The translations under genes were made by a program, and so were the position numbers. From Nemertoderma westbladi (taxonomy: Eukaryota > Xenacoelomorpha > Nemertodermatida > Nemertodermatidae), in assembly GCA_032718475.1 (NCBI GenBank), contig JAUCBJ010007353.1, forward strand, positions 1 to 46,638: DNA of 46,638 nucleotides. Reading direction: 5' to 3'. The notes beneath the pieces are model-generated. The model saw nothing but the letters and a program-made list of their open reading frames with translations. It was not told the origin of the DNA and ran no database searches. Positions 17,085 to 28,852 of this stretch are shown here, piece by piece (position 1 is the first letter of the stretch; each line of letters opens with the position of its first letter).

Positions 17085-19318
17085 GTGAGTTGATATACCT
17101 ATTCAATATTTCATATAAGCATATCAGGATCTGGTGCCATGCTGGTGTGCTTAAGGACATGTGTAATGTGTATCACATAATAAACCACAATTACGAATAG
17201 GAATGGTGCAAGTGTTTAACCCTGAAGGACGGACTCCCCATAACACTTCGAATGGATCTGTCACCGTCAACAGTAGACACAAATGTTGTCCAATCATTGT
17301 ATACTGATCTGCTTGCTGCAATAATTTATCAGGAATCCCATACAATGAAAGTATGCTGAACATACGTAAGCGAGAGACTGAATCAAAGACCTTGAAGAAG
17401 TCAACAAAGATAACATCCAAATGCCTGTCTTTTTTGATAACTCTTCGATTATCCTTCTAAGTGGCAGAATAGGCTCCATGGTCCCACGACCTTTATTGAA
17501 CCCGTTTTGGTTCCCACGTGACAGTCTCTCAACAGGATCCTTGATGCAATTTAATAGAATTCTGTTGTACAGCTTGGCAGCAATGAGATTCCACGAAAAG
17601 ATCCACATGTTGTTAGGTTGCCCTTCTTTAGGGCTGGGACCAACTTATTTGTTTTCAGTTCTTTAGGGACTCGGACTCTCTTTGTCCTATACATGTCCAC
17701 AATAATGGAGTGAATGAGCTCCAAACACTCAGGAATTGTAAAGACCTCAGGAGGCACGCCAGCTACTCCACTGGCATGATTGGTCTTGATGCTCCTAGTT
17801 GCAATCTTGATTTCAGCAAAGGATATGTCACCAATGGGGATATCTGTGAGCACAGACTCAGACACATGATATACCTCAAAGTTATCAGGCAATACCCTGT
17901 CATTGTTTAGAAGCTTCTCAAAGTAGTCTTTCCAACCTTTGTCGCGTTCAGCTAGAAATTCAGCCTTAACCTTGGTGGTTGGTTGGCTTTTCCTCTCAGT
18001 GAGCTGGTTTATTGATTTCCATGTCTGGGCTGATTGCCTGCTATCATCAGCATTGTTAATGGCATCAACCTGCTTATTGATATGCTCCTTCAGAATATCA
18101 GAGTACTGCCTGTTGAGGGATCTAGATGCAGCCTTATATGCATCCTTGGCTTTCCTCGTGGGCCCGAGTCGGTACTCATTAGGCAACATAATGAGCAACT
18201 TCCCAAATGTCCCGTCAACACCTTTTGTTGACAATAGGGACATTGGGGTTAATATGCAATAAAGCATAGTAATCATGACGCTCCCCATATCTTGAGCTTT
18301 AAAATTAGTACATTATTTTTAAACAGTTTTGATTTTCCTTCACTACCTTACATTTATTTATATATAGGCAGCCCGATCGTTTTATATTGACAGCAGCAGT
18401 GAATAATAGTTTAATAATTAAATGGGCCGCATCATTACTTGAGTATTAAAATATTATTTATTACTATTTATTACAATAATAATAATTTTGGAAAAATAGG
18501 TTGTAAAATGACAAAATAAAACCAATACGAATGTTAGTTTTTATTTCTTGAATATATAAACAATATCCCTATACTGATTGCGAGTACAGTATCTGTGAGG
18601 TAAAGTCACTAAATATATATTAAACTGACGGCAGATAGATGTATCTGTAATATTTCTAACTATCGTTATGTAGATGTATCTGTAATATTTCTAACTATCG
18701 TTACTATGTATGATATTACTTCTGGATAAAATATTATCTTTACTTGAATTGAATGTAAATATATAATTGTGTAATAAGAATAAAGTTCGGAGACGTATAT
18801 AATAATATAGTATATATTATATGGTAATTAATTACCAATATATTTCGATGGTAATAGTCGTCATTACCAATGTACAATGCATATATTATACAGAAGTTGG
18901 AAGTAAGTGACCTAATTATTAATAATGGAAATTGCATATTAAATACTGAAATAGCACAAAATCGCACAGACCACACGACAAGACTGCTACATACTACTGT
19001 ACTGCAATAACAATACGCTTTCTAGGATACAATGTCTGTCTTTTTTGTCCCCCCGTCCTATTACTTTGGCTAGTTCGAAGCAGGGCCAATGGCCTGTTTT
19101 GACGTGGTGTTCTTTCTGCCAACCCCGTCGTGCTGTTTATTGATTAGTGCCTCAGTAATTTTCTTAGGTATGCTAATAGTGAATCTTGAATTAATATGAT
19201 TTGCCACACTGCCTAAACTCCAGGTAAACTTGCATAAGAATATGAAGGGCCTATATTGATTTTATATTAAATTTCCCTTTTAGGATAATTATTATTGTTT
19301 TCTTATAATTTTTTTCAG
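17085..19318 (+). other. GPCR intron 1
   Basis: GTGAGT...TTTTTTCAG. It contains a minus-strand LINE remnant (17152-18150). The rest (18150-19318) is AT-rich and includes an imperfect duplication of TAGATGTATCTGTAATATTT at about 18635 and 18670. No other gene is seen. Confidence 0.8.
17152..18150 (-). pseudogene. LINE remnant, reverse transcriptase portion, same family as 36543-40296
   Basis: Broken minus-strand frames read SRSLNRQYS, INKQVDAINNADDSRQS, LLNNDRVLPDNF, IPIGDISFAEI, GSFRGISLL, NQNGFNKGRGTMEPIL and DVIFVDFFKVFDSVS in the same order as the intact copy at 36582-39899. The fragment starts in the linker before RT and stops within RT, so it is truncated on both sides, with several frameshifts. 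It lies antisense in GPCR intron 1. Confidence 0.9.
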
Positions 19319-19551
19319 GCAAAGATTATTTGTGCAACTATCGTCATATTTAATATAGCCTTTCAATATTCAAATTACTTTACTTATGGAAATTCGGAAT
19401 CTGGAAGGTGTGTATACAGACAGGATCAACACGCTGCGAATGTTCGTCTTTTAAACACCCTGACAACATTAATCTATTCGGTTTCATTACCACTCACGTT
19501 TTTGATTCCACTAAATATCATGATCATATATCGTCTCAGGAAAACTGCTGG
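19319..19551 (+). CDS. GPCR exon, TM4-TM5
   Basis: The acceptor is TTTTTTTCAG at 19318 and the donor GCTGG|GTAAGT at 19551. It is 233 nt, entering in phase 0 and leaving in phase 2. It encodes TM4 (IICATIVIFNIAFQYS), extracellular loop 2 with the Cys expected to pair with the TM3 Cys (GRCVYRQD), and TM5 with its proline (LPLTFLIPLNIMIIYRL), followed by the start of intracellular loop 3 (RKTAG). All class A landmarks are in order. Confidence 0.85.
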
Positions 19552-21081
19552 GTAAGTTGTTTCAATTAAAACAATCCCTCAAGATAAATATGATATTATT
19601 AACTGGTTTGTATACATAGTATTATGGATCACGTCACAAATTGGGTGAATACTTTTATATAGTAACACAGAGTGATCAAAATTCCACTCAACATGGTAAA
19701 TGAATTTACATTAATTAAGTTTTTCAAAAGGTCAGATAATTGCAATTAAGTATTTTGGCATAGATGAGTTATCGGTAGCTATTCTGATACTTTCATGGCC
19801 TAAATTGGCCACCATGCGTTTGCAGTATAAATCAAGCTTAAACTTTTTAAAAATAATATATAACTATGATCCAGATTGTAGACTGTAATTTGTGTTGTGT
19901 TGCAATAGACCTACTGTAAATTCAACAAAGTAGGCCTTGATATCCTGTAGGCCTTACTTTATAAGCTATAATTTATTTAAAGCATACATAATCGTTGTAT
20001 CTGATTTTGATCACTTGTTTATTCACCATCAATGAGTTTATTGTATTAATTTAATACTCCTTTTATACAAGCCTCACTACTGTATGTCATTCGGCATTGT
20101 ATGACGGGACTGTCACCCAGCACTCCTCCAACAGGAAAGGCCATTGGCTGCTACTGGGCTGCCGCATCGATCACAGGAATGCGGTTATACTACATTACCC
20201 CCCAAGCGAGTAGCAATGGCAAGGTGAAACCGGGCATAATCCTTCAGTTTCAGCCCCAATGTGGCATTTGGAAGTGCATTAAGCCAGCTTCCAGCGGTGG
20301 AATTATGGAGTGAGTTGAAACGGACCAGGTTTAGGCGAGTGGCTACAAGACATAAGGTGGCGAGGTTCTCCTCATGTACTTGGTGCATCCATGCACTCTG
20401 GCTCGACATTGAAGTGGGTGGTGGGGAATCTGCTGGGAGCGAAGCACTGCGGATGGCATTGACCAAAACCACATCTGGCGCAGTAGACTCTGGAGACCAA
20501 TAGTGACAGTTGGAGAGCTCTGCACAGGCAACCACAGAAGCCAAGAAGGCGGAAATGTTAGCAACCTCTTAGAGGGAGCCTCGGAGATCTCGATCATCAT
20601 CCCCGAGGAGAGCTGGGAATCGAAAACAGGGTGCTGTTCTGAGGAAGTTATTAAGCCTAGGCAGGCATGGCAAACCTATTCCTCAGGAGGAAAAACCTGT
20701 GGTGGGTATAAAGCAGTGGTATGCGGCTGGTAAGGGTAGAGAGATCCCCAACATTGGCTGTTAGACAGGAAGCAATGGCAGTATGGGGCCCCAAGCAATG
20801 GCAATGGGGGCCCCATTATCGTCAGTTCGTTGAGAGGTCGGTACTGGATACCTTGGCAGAAGGCATCAAATTCTGATCGAATTTGAGACTGGGACTCCTC
20901 TGTGTCTGTACCTAGGAAGAACAATTCGCACTTCCTGGGTTTATGACTAACCCACGCTCCATCCCCTCCACTATCAGTTTCTCCAGGTCTCATAGAACAA
21001 TCCATCAATTAATTTAGTTTCTAGAAATAGAAGACAATATTAACTAACATAATTATTATAATTTATTTTTGTTCCCTACAG
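19552..21081 (+). other. GPCR intron 2
   Basis: GTAAGT...CCCTACAG. About 590 bp of AT-rich sequence precedes a minus-strand LINE remnant at 20140-21008. Nothing else is recognised. Confidence 0.8.
20140..21008 (-). pseudogene. LINE remnant, RT thumb plus start of C-terminal region
   Basis: Minus-strand frames give KPRKCELFFLGTD and NELTIMGPPL (RT thumb region, 20800-20970), then GLPCLPRLNNF, LVRFNSLHNSTAGSWLNAL and LGLKLKDYARFHLAIATRLGG (20185-20344). The last block matches the WLNA...LGLKLDN block at 16487-16675, so both belong to the same or a sister R2-like family. Frameshifts and stops are frequent. Confidence 0.7.
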
Positions 21082-21257
21082 GGCTACTGGCAAAGCATCT
21101 GCGGCTCATATCAAATCACTCACTATTACATTTTTATTTAATTGTGTGGCCTTTGCATGTCTGGCTTTCCCTATTACACCTTATCTGGTATATTTGTCCC
21201 TGTGGCAGGGAGAATACATAAGGTGCAAGAATTGGGTAGTCGGATATCCTTACCCAG
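21082..21257 (+). CDS. GPCR exon, loop 3 end, TM6 and extracellular loop 3
   Basis: The acceptor is TTCCCTACAG at 21081 and the donor CCCAG|GTAAGT at 21257. It is 176 nt, and its phases join exon 2 (phase 2) and exon 4 (phase 1) exactly. It encodes a short loop 3 (ATGKASAAHIKSLT), TM6 (FNCVAFACLAFPITPYLV) with the FxxxxxP signature, and an extracellular loop with WQGEYIRCKNW. The short third loop and the Cys in extracellular loop 3 are noteworthy. Confidence 0.85.
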
Positions 21258-23285
21258 GTAAGTTTACTCTATTCAGTATTATAATGTATAGTATATTTGT
21301 TTAGATTACTCATGCTAAATTCCCCTTTGGGATCTAAATTCCCCTGGAACTAAGGTCCGTCTTAAAGAAATAATTATTTATTGAATGATTAATAAAAACA
21401 TTATTTTCACTATGCTCGAGATATTTATTTACCGAGCATAGTGAGGTTAGGTTAATAAAGAATTGAGAGCATAGTTAAAATATGTTACACGTTTTTTAAC
21501 ATGCAATACGTAGAATTTATTTTTAAATAGAACATTATTAGTTTCAAGACATTAGTAATTTTAAATTAGATTCATGAAATATAAGGCAAGTAAGTATTAT
21601 GGAGGATTGGTAAACACGAATTGTTTAAATATTGCTTATTCTATAACAAATTAATGATTCTCCATTTGGCTTGTCTCTGCAGGTCACTGGGTACCAAAAA
21701 CAATATGGCAAACACCATATTGCAAATACCAAATATGGCAAAATAATGGTACCAATGGCATGATTGGTCTTCTTTGACCATGGCTCAGTGCTCAAAGAGA
21801 CCTTGATAACCATAAATGCAGTTAAGGCTACATCTAGGTCCTGAATAGGCAGAGCAGAACTCTGATAATCTGCAGGAGCTTATTAATCACCAGCAACCTA
21901 GAAGAAATAAAAATAAATAAGTTTGTCGCAGTACAAAAGAAGCGCAACCTAATATTAGATGTATCTTTTCATGGAATCTCGATGATCTCGATTGCTGCAA
22001 AGATATAGAATATAATTATTTTTATTCGCATCTTGGATACCATTGAGATATTGTTACGTGGGTACCAAAATGGGTTCCGAAAATTTGGTGGTGCATATTT
22101 CGTGGTACCATGGAGCCCATTCTGGCACTTAGAAGGATTATTGAAGAGTTATCAACAAAAAGATAGAAAGACATCTAGCTGTTATCTTTGTTGACATATT
22201 TAAGAACTTCGATACAGTCCCACAATCACTAAAGAAGAAGTTCATTCCTGAGGAAATTATTGCAGCAATCCTGCAATCAGAACACATGATGTTCGACGAC
22301 ATTCGACATTGTCTCTTCTGTTGATGGTGAAAATATCCATTCGGAGTTAATCGAATTGTCATTCACTATGTTCTAGACATGTCCTTAAAACATCATAACG
22401 AAAATGTGGACACACTGGGCTGGCCCCAAAAGTCGTGTGGTGACTTAGTAGTATTCGCAGAAACACACAGGCTCATCATCTCACAAGAGAAGGCTGCTTC
22501 AAGTGTTGGTCTTTTGTTAACTCCAAAAGAAGACCAAAATTTTGGCAGTTACTTCAACAGTCCTCAGGAAATACCTGATCATATGAACATAAGCTCAAAA
22601 GATGGTGTGCTTGAGTATGTTGATGACTTCTGCTACCTGGGTTCATGGATCCGGTAAAGTGGCAATATTTAGCACAACATTGTGCTTTGGCAGCATTGTG
22701 GAGAGAATAATAAGCATGGTGGACAGCCTGTGACTTTCTAGAGACACCTCTTAAAGGACAATGAACTTTAAGATGCGGATAATCTCGCAAAACTTATGGG
22801 AGATATAGAATTGTGGATGTGTAATTGTCATAAATAAGTGTCAGCATGGCATACTTGATGCATGCTGCATTGCAGCATCCTATTGTGATTTGCATGGCAG
22901 CCACATAATTTTGTTGTTTAGCCAGCATAGTAATCTCAATACACATCTGCAATGGCTTGCTCATTATAGTAGTCATGAAGGGGATATTTTTCGCCCTTTG
23001 ATATCAGATAATGTCTAATATAATCGTACATTTCTGAAAAAAAAGCAAATGGTTGAAATATCCCACTCTTACTTCTAATGAAAGTAAGATTGCGGTTTCC
23101 CCAATTTATCATACAGTTAGTAAGTAAGTAACATGTGTCATACATGATCGGTAGAAGTACTGTTAAAACAATTTAATTGGAGGTGTGAACATTTATTATA
23201 TTTGGTATTAACATTTTTTTTGTAATAATGTTATGTAATAATGTATCATATAATTTATAATATAAAATGTATATTATCCTTCAAG
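21258..23285 (+). other. GPCR intron 3
   Basis: GTAAGT...CCTTCAAG, with a weak pyrimidine tract. It contains a plus-strand LINE remnant at 21890-22890. The short inverted words at about 21409 and 21433 (ACTATGCTCGAGATA, ACCGAGCATAGT) are minor. No other gene is seen. Confidence 0.75.
21890..22890 (+). pseudogene. LINE remnant, internally deleted, same family as 36543-40296
   Basis: The plus-strand sequence aligns by eye with the intact element: ...GNLTL, GISLISIAAK, LRGNQNGFRK, EPILALRRIIEEL, VIFVDFFKAFD-like and VDDFCYLGSWIR, ending near the LKDADDLA and DRELW positions. About two thirds of RT is missing between the KAFD and VDDFCYLGSWIR parts. Many stops and frameshifts are present. It lies sense to the GPCR in intron 3. 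Confidence 0.8.
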
Positions 23286-23443
23286 GTAATTTCTACCATA
23301 TCACACTTGTTGGTCTAGCATATATGAGCATTGGTAACCAGGCAATAACATTCTGGATTTATATATTGAGCAACAGAACCTTTCGAGGTGGATTTAAGCG
23401 AATATTTCTTTGTTCTAAAGAAGTCGTTGAGGAACAAAAATAA
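23286..23443 (+). CDS. GPCR last exon, TM7 and C-terminal tail
   Basis: The acceptor AG is at 23284-23285 and the stop TAA at 23441-23443. The phase fits exon 3 (split Gly codon). It encodes TM7 (ITLVGLAYMSIGNQAITF, then WIY) and helix 8 (LSNRTFRGGFKRIF), with a short tail including a possible palmitoylated Cys (FLCSKE). The NPxxY motif is replaced by TFWIY. Together the four exons total 909 nt, 302 codons plus stop, without an internal stop. Confidence 0.85.
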
Positions 23444-23640
23444 ATATAGATGATGAACACCACAAATATATATGTACTGGACAGAATAACTGTATGTATT
23501 ATAATATATAATATGAATGATCAATCATCAAACAATATATAATATGTAATGTATATATATATATATACGCCACTATGTGTATCTTCATTTATTTAATTAT
23601 TCCTACTATAAATTCCTACTTTAAATATATATTCTCAGGG
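23444..23640 (+). other. Probable 3' UTR and flank of the GPCR gene
   Basis: AT-rich, with a (TA)n tract at about 23545-23568. An AATAAA overlaps the stop codon. The true polyadenylation site cannot be placed. Confidence 0.35.
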
Positions 23641-24900
23641 TTATAACAATTATTTTGGTCTGGTATAATGCGGTCATTAATATTCATTACCTTGCCATCA
23701 TTATCAGCTTGAGTTCTGACTGCTATATTCATTTATCCAGTTGATATGTCTCCACCTGTTAGATAATTATCCCTATGTAATAAATCACCCTTATTCCATT
23801 CCTTAGGTCGCACTACTAATGGTCGTTCTATGAGTACCTATTAATACCTTGTTTGGTTAGTACTTTTGGCGCCTCACAGAGTTTACTTACGGTTCTTAGT
23901 GATAGGGTTGAATGGTAACTTCTTCCCTAGATGCTCCCCCATTTCTATATGTCCAGCATGTGACAGTTGTTCCTCTAACAATATTAATTCTTCCTGTTAC
24001 TTAATAACTGTTATCTTATTCTCAGCTGCCTTACTCTTCTTGTCTAGCATTATTTCTAATTCTTTCGCCTTCTCCCTTCTTAATTCCGTTTCATCACTCT
24101 ATCAAATTTATCTCTCCCCTCTCTCATACTCCCTGTTTATTATTTATTGTTCATTCTGTTCTTCGTACTCACATTCCTCTCTATCACATTTCTCATGTTG
24201 TTCCTGTTCCTCTCATTCACTTTGTTCATGCTCTTGCTCACATTGCTTACACCCGTACTGTTCCTCTCGGGAACCTCTTAGTAACGCTCCTATCTCTGCT
24301 CCCTTTATACTCAAATCATTGATCTTTCTCCTTCTCTCAATTCAAATTTCTTGCAGCTAACTCCTCCGTCTTTTGTCTCCTTTTATCCTATCTCACTGTA
24401 CCCCCTTTCTCTATTCCTTTATTATCTCTCTTTCTCCGCTTCTATTTCTTTCTCATGTATCTCTATACACCCAATTTTTCGAGCTCTAACCGAGGGTGGT
24501 ACAGATTTCACACTTGCTTCAGTCTCGCAACTTATATTACTAATAGAATCCTCGAGATTCAATCCCTCGGACTCCACTTCTGTAGCAGGTCTACGTATTA
24601 ATAAGTCCCCTACTCTTTACTTTAATTCGAGTCCACTCCCTCGAATTTTCCCCAAAATATAATCGTTTACAGCTCGGGTTGTATCTTCCCTACTTATCTG
24701 AGTTATAGTTTTTATTTTTTTTAGTTATTAGTTTTTATTCTACTGATATATCTACTTAGCTGTCCTGGTTCCAGGGTTGTTGAGCTATCTGGCATCTCAT
24801 TGACTTTGTGTCCCATCTCTCTATCTGGTCTTCATCTTCTTTTCATGGCTATCTTCCCATTTGCCCATTTGGGTGATTAAGGATTGTATCGCCATTGTCT
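23640..24900 (-). pseudogene. Degraded gag-like coding remnant with coiled-coil composition
   Basis: The plus strand is strikingly T/C-rich; the minus strand reads, in broken frames, long Glu/Lys/Arg-rich segments (RERRRKINDLSIKGAEIGAL, ELRRRKAKELEIML, EEQLSHAGHIEMGEHL), then VVRPKEWNKGDLLHR. The composition and the order, acidic N-terminus, coiled coil and basic segment, resemble a Gag N-terminal half of an LTR element. Multiple in-frame stops make it non-functional. No zinc knuckle or protease is found, and I could not match it to the Gag at 7799-12703. Confidence 0.45.
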
Positions 24901-24914
24901 GCCATCTGCTTGGG

Positions 24915-25117
24915 TCAGTTAAACAGGTTGATAATAAATGAAAAGAGTAAAGAGAATTTGAATTACTGTTCAATTTATAGATGTAGACAGTGTTGCAGTA
25001 TGGCAGACCTTGATGATGCCCTGAGGGGAAAAATTAATTGGTTAATAATATATAAGTGGCTGTTGGAAAAAGCTCTGTTTATAACTCTTTTCATTTAGTC
25101 TCAACCTGTTTAACTGA
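24915..25117. mobile_element. Small TIR element (MITE-like), 203 bp
   Basis: Terminal inverted repeats of about 34 bp begin TCAGTTAAACAGGTTGA at 24915 and, inverted, end TCAACCTGTTTAACTGA at 25117. The inner parts (AAATGAAAAGAGT) also match. CATCTGCTTGGGT occurs just outside the left end and again about 30 bp beyond the right end. There is no coding capacity of its own. Confidence 0.75.
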
Positions 25118-25289
25118 TACAATGAACGAACGCCCTGAAGTCGGCTTTAACATCTGCTTGGGTGTCCATCTCTAGGGTTTACTGGAGGTAGGAACCAAAG
25201 CTAATGCCACCGATGGAACCAATGCCTCTGGAGATCAAACAAACTGTAACCCTGCTTCCCCTGTAGCCCACTATAAGGGACCTCGTAGT

Positions 25290-27200
25290 GGTACCCGGGA
25301 ACAGAGCTCGCCTACCACCAGCAGGGAATCATTAAAGATGATGAGACAATGAAGTACAGATCAGACATAGCGAAGGACATGGTGGTTGTCAGACTACCGA
25401 CAGTGAACCTTCTGGATTCGCAGGCACTGCACATGGAGATGTAAGGCCCTCGAGGCTTGGGGTTAATCAAAGCCAGAGACATGTGTGGAGTGGCAGCGAT
25501 AGGGATCCTGCTCAGGTTGATAACCCACAAACTTGTAAACAGAGACGAGTTTAGGAAGGTGTCCAGGAGGTAACTTACATCAACAATAAAGTGGGATGCG
25601 AGGCTGAATGAGGAGGATCTGTATAGATTCTGGGAGGGAATTAGTATCCCAGATCAGGATAGATATATACTACAGGAAGATTGGCCTCTACTAGGACTAA
25701 TCAACCTTTTCATCACCATTGTCCTGAGTATGGTCCGGGAAGCCTTCCATGTGAGTGGAGTGGTTTTTCTGGAAGAAGTATGTCATCTACAAGGTTGTTG
25801 AGGGACTCCTCAACTACCCCGGCCAGAAAGGAGAGGAGGTGTTCAATGGTTCAAAACAATTGCTATTGGACAGTGGGGTCGACGATCCCAATGCCACATG
25901 GCAGAAGGAGGTGGAGCGTATCCAAAATAAGGAGGAGTTTGACGCAGAGATAGTGAGGTATAGGGCCACGTTATTTCCGGAAGGCAATGAGTTCGAGCTC
26001 GAGGAGGATCAGGACATGGACTACTCTATGTTCTTTCCATCGGGCTTGAGTGGCGACACAGAGGGTGGATATCATCATCCATCCTGGGATGTAGCAATAG
26101 AATCGCGGAAAGATCAGAATTTGGAGGCATCGACTTCGTATTCTAAACTCCCGTGGTTCTAGAAGACTACAGAGTATTCAAGGACAGAGTGGACCCGAAG
26201 ACAGACCGATGGTCACTCATTCGGCAGAAAACAGGACATAGAGACGGTCAGTAAATCGGATACTGACTGGTGGGAAGGGAAGGGAGGGCAGTTCCTGACA
26301 CGGGCGCTCATATGTTTTGGGATCCATCCCAATACCAACCGAGACAACCCAGGCTAAGGGATTATGATCCATCCACATCCACAAGTCAGCTACTATCTGA
26401 GGAAACAATGGAACCGAAGCAGAGAGATACAAAGGAAAACGTTGGAATATATCAACATTGTAACCGACCTGTAAGATGGAGACATAATGGAGAGGATGAA
26501 TTCGTGTGAACTGAACACATTTGTTCAAAGGATGTTACTAAAGTGGTAGATGGACGCACAAGCAGCGCGATTGTATACACCAATACGAGACTGGATTGAA
26601 GTGTACCTATTGTAATGATAGAGCACACTTAATTCATGCATGACCTACTCTGCATATTCGTTGCAGCATATGCCATTTCTGAGGATATATGGAGCCAGAC
26701 TGTGGCAGCGCGGATGGCAAACAAAGTTGCAGGTGTTTGAAACATAAGCAGACATCAGTGGGATGATGAGCAAGAGGGTAAAGGTCAAGGATATGCACTG
26801 TTATTTTTTCAATCCCAGTAGGGAAATCCTAGCTTTGATATACGTGAGGAGCCTGCCTTTCAGTTATCGAGAACTAACGGCAGTGGCCAGAGGAGGGAGA
26901 GTTCTCCATCTCCACGGCATCCTAAACGGATGGAAACGAGAGAACCAGTGGGAACTTCAAAAATTCCTTCGTGAACATCTACCAGGAGAGATGAGGAATT
27001 TGATGAGGAGAATAGGTATGGGCCAAGGGGGAGGACATAGAGAGGGGCCGTCCGCCAAATGGGTATGCAGGGCATACGAGTGGGAGGAGAGGACCAGACT
27101 GAAGCAACGGACGACAGGATTGCATGAGAGGGTTAAAAAAGGTCTAGAGAGGGAGTGGAACACAAACTTGGGAGAGGGCCAGAAGAGAAAGTTAGAATAG
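25290..27200 (+). pseudogene. Degraded protein-coding remnant, unidentified (possibly gag-like)
   Basis: The plus strand keeps a coding-like frame for well over a kilobase despite stops. It runs from about 25300 (DDETMKYRSDIAKDMVVVRL, GLGLIKARDM, LNEEDLYRFWEGISIPDQDR), changes frame near 25755, and continues (EWFFWKKYVIYKVVEGLLNY, ATWQKEVERIQ, GGQFLTRALICFGIHP). Near 26600-26740 another frame shows a Cys/His cluster (KCTYCNDRAHLIH, RCSICHF, SCRCLKHK) followed by a basic Ser/Arg/Pro-rich stretch. That order, a helical body, then a zinc-binding Cys/His cluster and a basic tail, suggests a Gag-like protein, but I do not recognise the family. Six in-frame stops in 25440-26549 are all TAA or TAG. 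Confidence 0.45.
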
Positions 27201-27824
27201 TTAGGAATTTTATATAAAGTGATATTGAACTATCTATATAAACTTACATACACTAGGTATACTCAGGTACTTAAGTACACTAATTGCATAATAAATGACA
27301 TTAAAGTTGGACCCATTGTTTTCACAATGGGGAGACAATGACGAACCAACGATAACGAACAAGTAACAAATAGGTTTAACAGAAAACACATGACCAAACA
27401 TTAATATTTATACATTGGTGCATCAATGATACGAATACAATTTGGTGTGCGGAAAGGAGAGCAAGTAAATGGGGGGAAAGTGTGAGAGCGTAGAATAAGT
27501 GGACGGGGGGAGAGTGTGAGAGAAAATAAAGTAAGATCATAAAATGGGTGTGCGAGAATGAGAATGGAGTGTGGGTATGACAGTCCGATAAAGTGGTACA
27601 TTATATGCCTAGTGGAGTGACAAGAGGAAATAGAATATAGAAGGGTATGTAAACAAAGGTTCGTAAGGCCAGGGAGAGGCAGAATGAAGGGTCGGAAGGC
27701 CAGGGGGAGGCATAATTAGAAGCTTCGTAAGGCCTGGTGGCAGAGTTCATTGGTACGAGTTGTGCAGGTTGTGTAGTCTGTACATTAAAGGGAGAATAGT
27801 GTGGCATAGAATGGTACCATAAAA
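27201..27824. other. Gene-free stretch with a short tandem repeat
   Basis: No convincing gene. About three degenerate copies of a roughly 31-bp unit with TTCGTAAGGCCAGG lie at 27660-27745, and two AGAGTGTGAGAG words near 27480-27520. Confidence 0.5.
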
Positions 27825-28030
27825 TTAGAGGTACTTGTACTGTTACTGGTACTTGTACTGCTACTGGTACTTGTACCAGTACAGGCACTGGTATTTGTAC
27901 TGGTACCGGTATTTGTACTGGTACCGCTATTTGTACTGGTACCGGTATTTGTACTGGTTCCGTTATTTGTACTGGTACCAGTACTTGTAATTGAAATTGT
28001 ACTGCCTCCTGGTACTTGTACTGGTACTGG
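27825..28030. repeat. GTAC-rich microsatellite, 12-bp unit (array 1)
   Basis: Imperfect repeats of GGTACTTGTACT and its variant GGTATTTGTACT. It abuts the poly(T) at 28031-28048, which is the 3' tail of a minus-strand LINE copy. Confidence 0.9.
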
Positions 28031-28852
28031 TTTTTTTTTCTTTTTTTTAATACACATATTCTAATATCATAAATGTTACGGCAATTAAACACAATAACAA
28101 CATTTAAGCACATTCATTAGCCTAATATTACAAACATAATTATAAACTAATTTGTTATTATTAATTAATCTTACTGGTAAATTTATTAAAGAAAATGAGC
28201 AATTATAGACATCTATATTTATAAAAAAAAGAAACACCACAAAACTGCAGAACAAAGCATGGTCCCTCCAATCTAACACCACCCGCGCGTCCGCATTGGC
28301 TACCAAGATTGAGGTATCGGCCATATTGTGTAGAATGGGTCGCCTTAGTGTCGATCTGCTTCCGCGAACACACATTATTACTGAACGTAATAAAGCAAAG
28401 CTGATTTTGCGGCGAAGCCACTGAATTGCTTCATTGTAGCTGATCTCTCTCTTCACTGCTAACAAATCAGCGAGACGTTTAGTGAAGATACGTGCACTCA
28501 AACCCATTCCTCCAGTAGCCGCTAGAATGAAGGGACAGAACATTGATATTTCTACATACTGAACTCATTCTTCATATTGGGCCCTCTTTCGGTTCTCGTG
28601 ATGGGTATAAGCTCTATCGACGCCCAAAGAGGAATTGGACGGTGCTAAGGGGTTAAATACAGAAACATCAATCAACAGTTTCTCATAACGACCTCCCCAG
28701 AAACCACTGACAGATACATCTAACCGAGCACCCTCATCCCTTGTGGTTGTAGAGCGATGGAATGTTTCCCCAGTGATTGGTTGGAGTACAGGCTCGATTG
28801 AAATGTCATGAGCAACCTCGGTTAATGTGTTGGCGATGAGATCTCTGATTAG
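28031..28852 (-). pseudogene. 5'-truncated LINE copy 3, C-terminal region
   Basis: Reading minus from the microsatellite at 28853, the frame begins within the nuclease-like domain (VAHDISIEP, DEGARLDVSVSGFWG, LIDVSVFNPLA) and runs, with a frame break near 28550, into AATGGMG, RLADLLAVKR, WLRRKISFALLRS and CVRGSRS. The 3' UTR ends in poly(A) (poly(T) on plus at 28031-28048), directly abutting microsatellite array 1. The 5' truncation point differs from those of copies 1 and 2. Confidence 0.85.

Noticed and set aside
23866-24662. Plus-strand Ser/Cys/Leu-rich ORFs
   Set aside because: The T/C-rich strand is the complement of a Glu/Lys-rich coding remnant on the minus strand; the plus-strand peptides look like antisense artefacts.
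25290-26620. A gene using a ciliate-like code with TAA and TAG as Gln
   Set aside because: The neighbouring animal gene uses TAA as a stop and a frame break is also present. Decay by C-to-T change is simpler, so I kept it only as a question in the findings.
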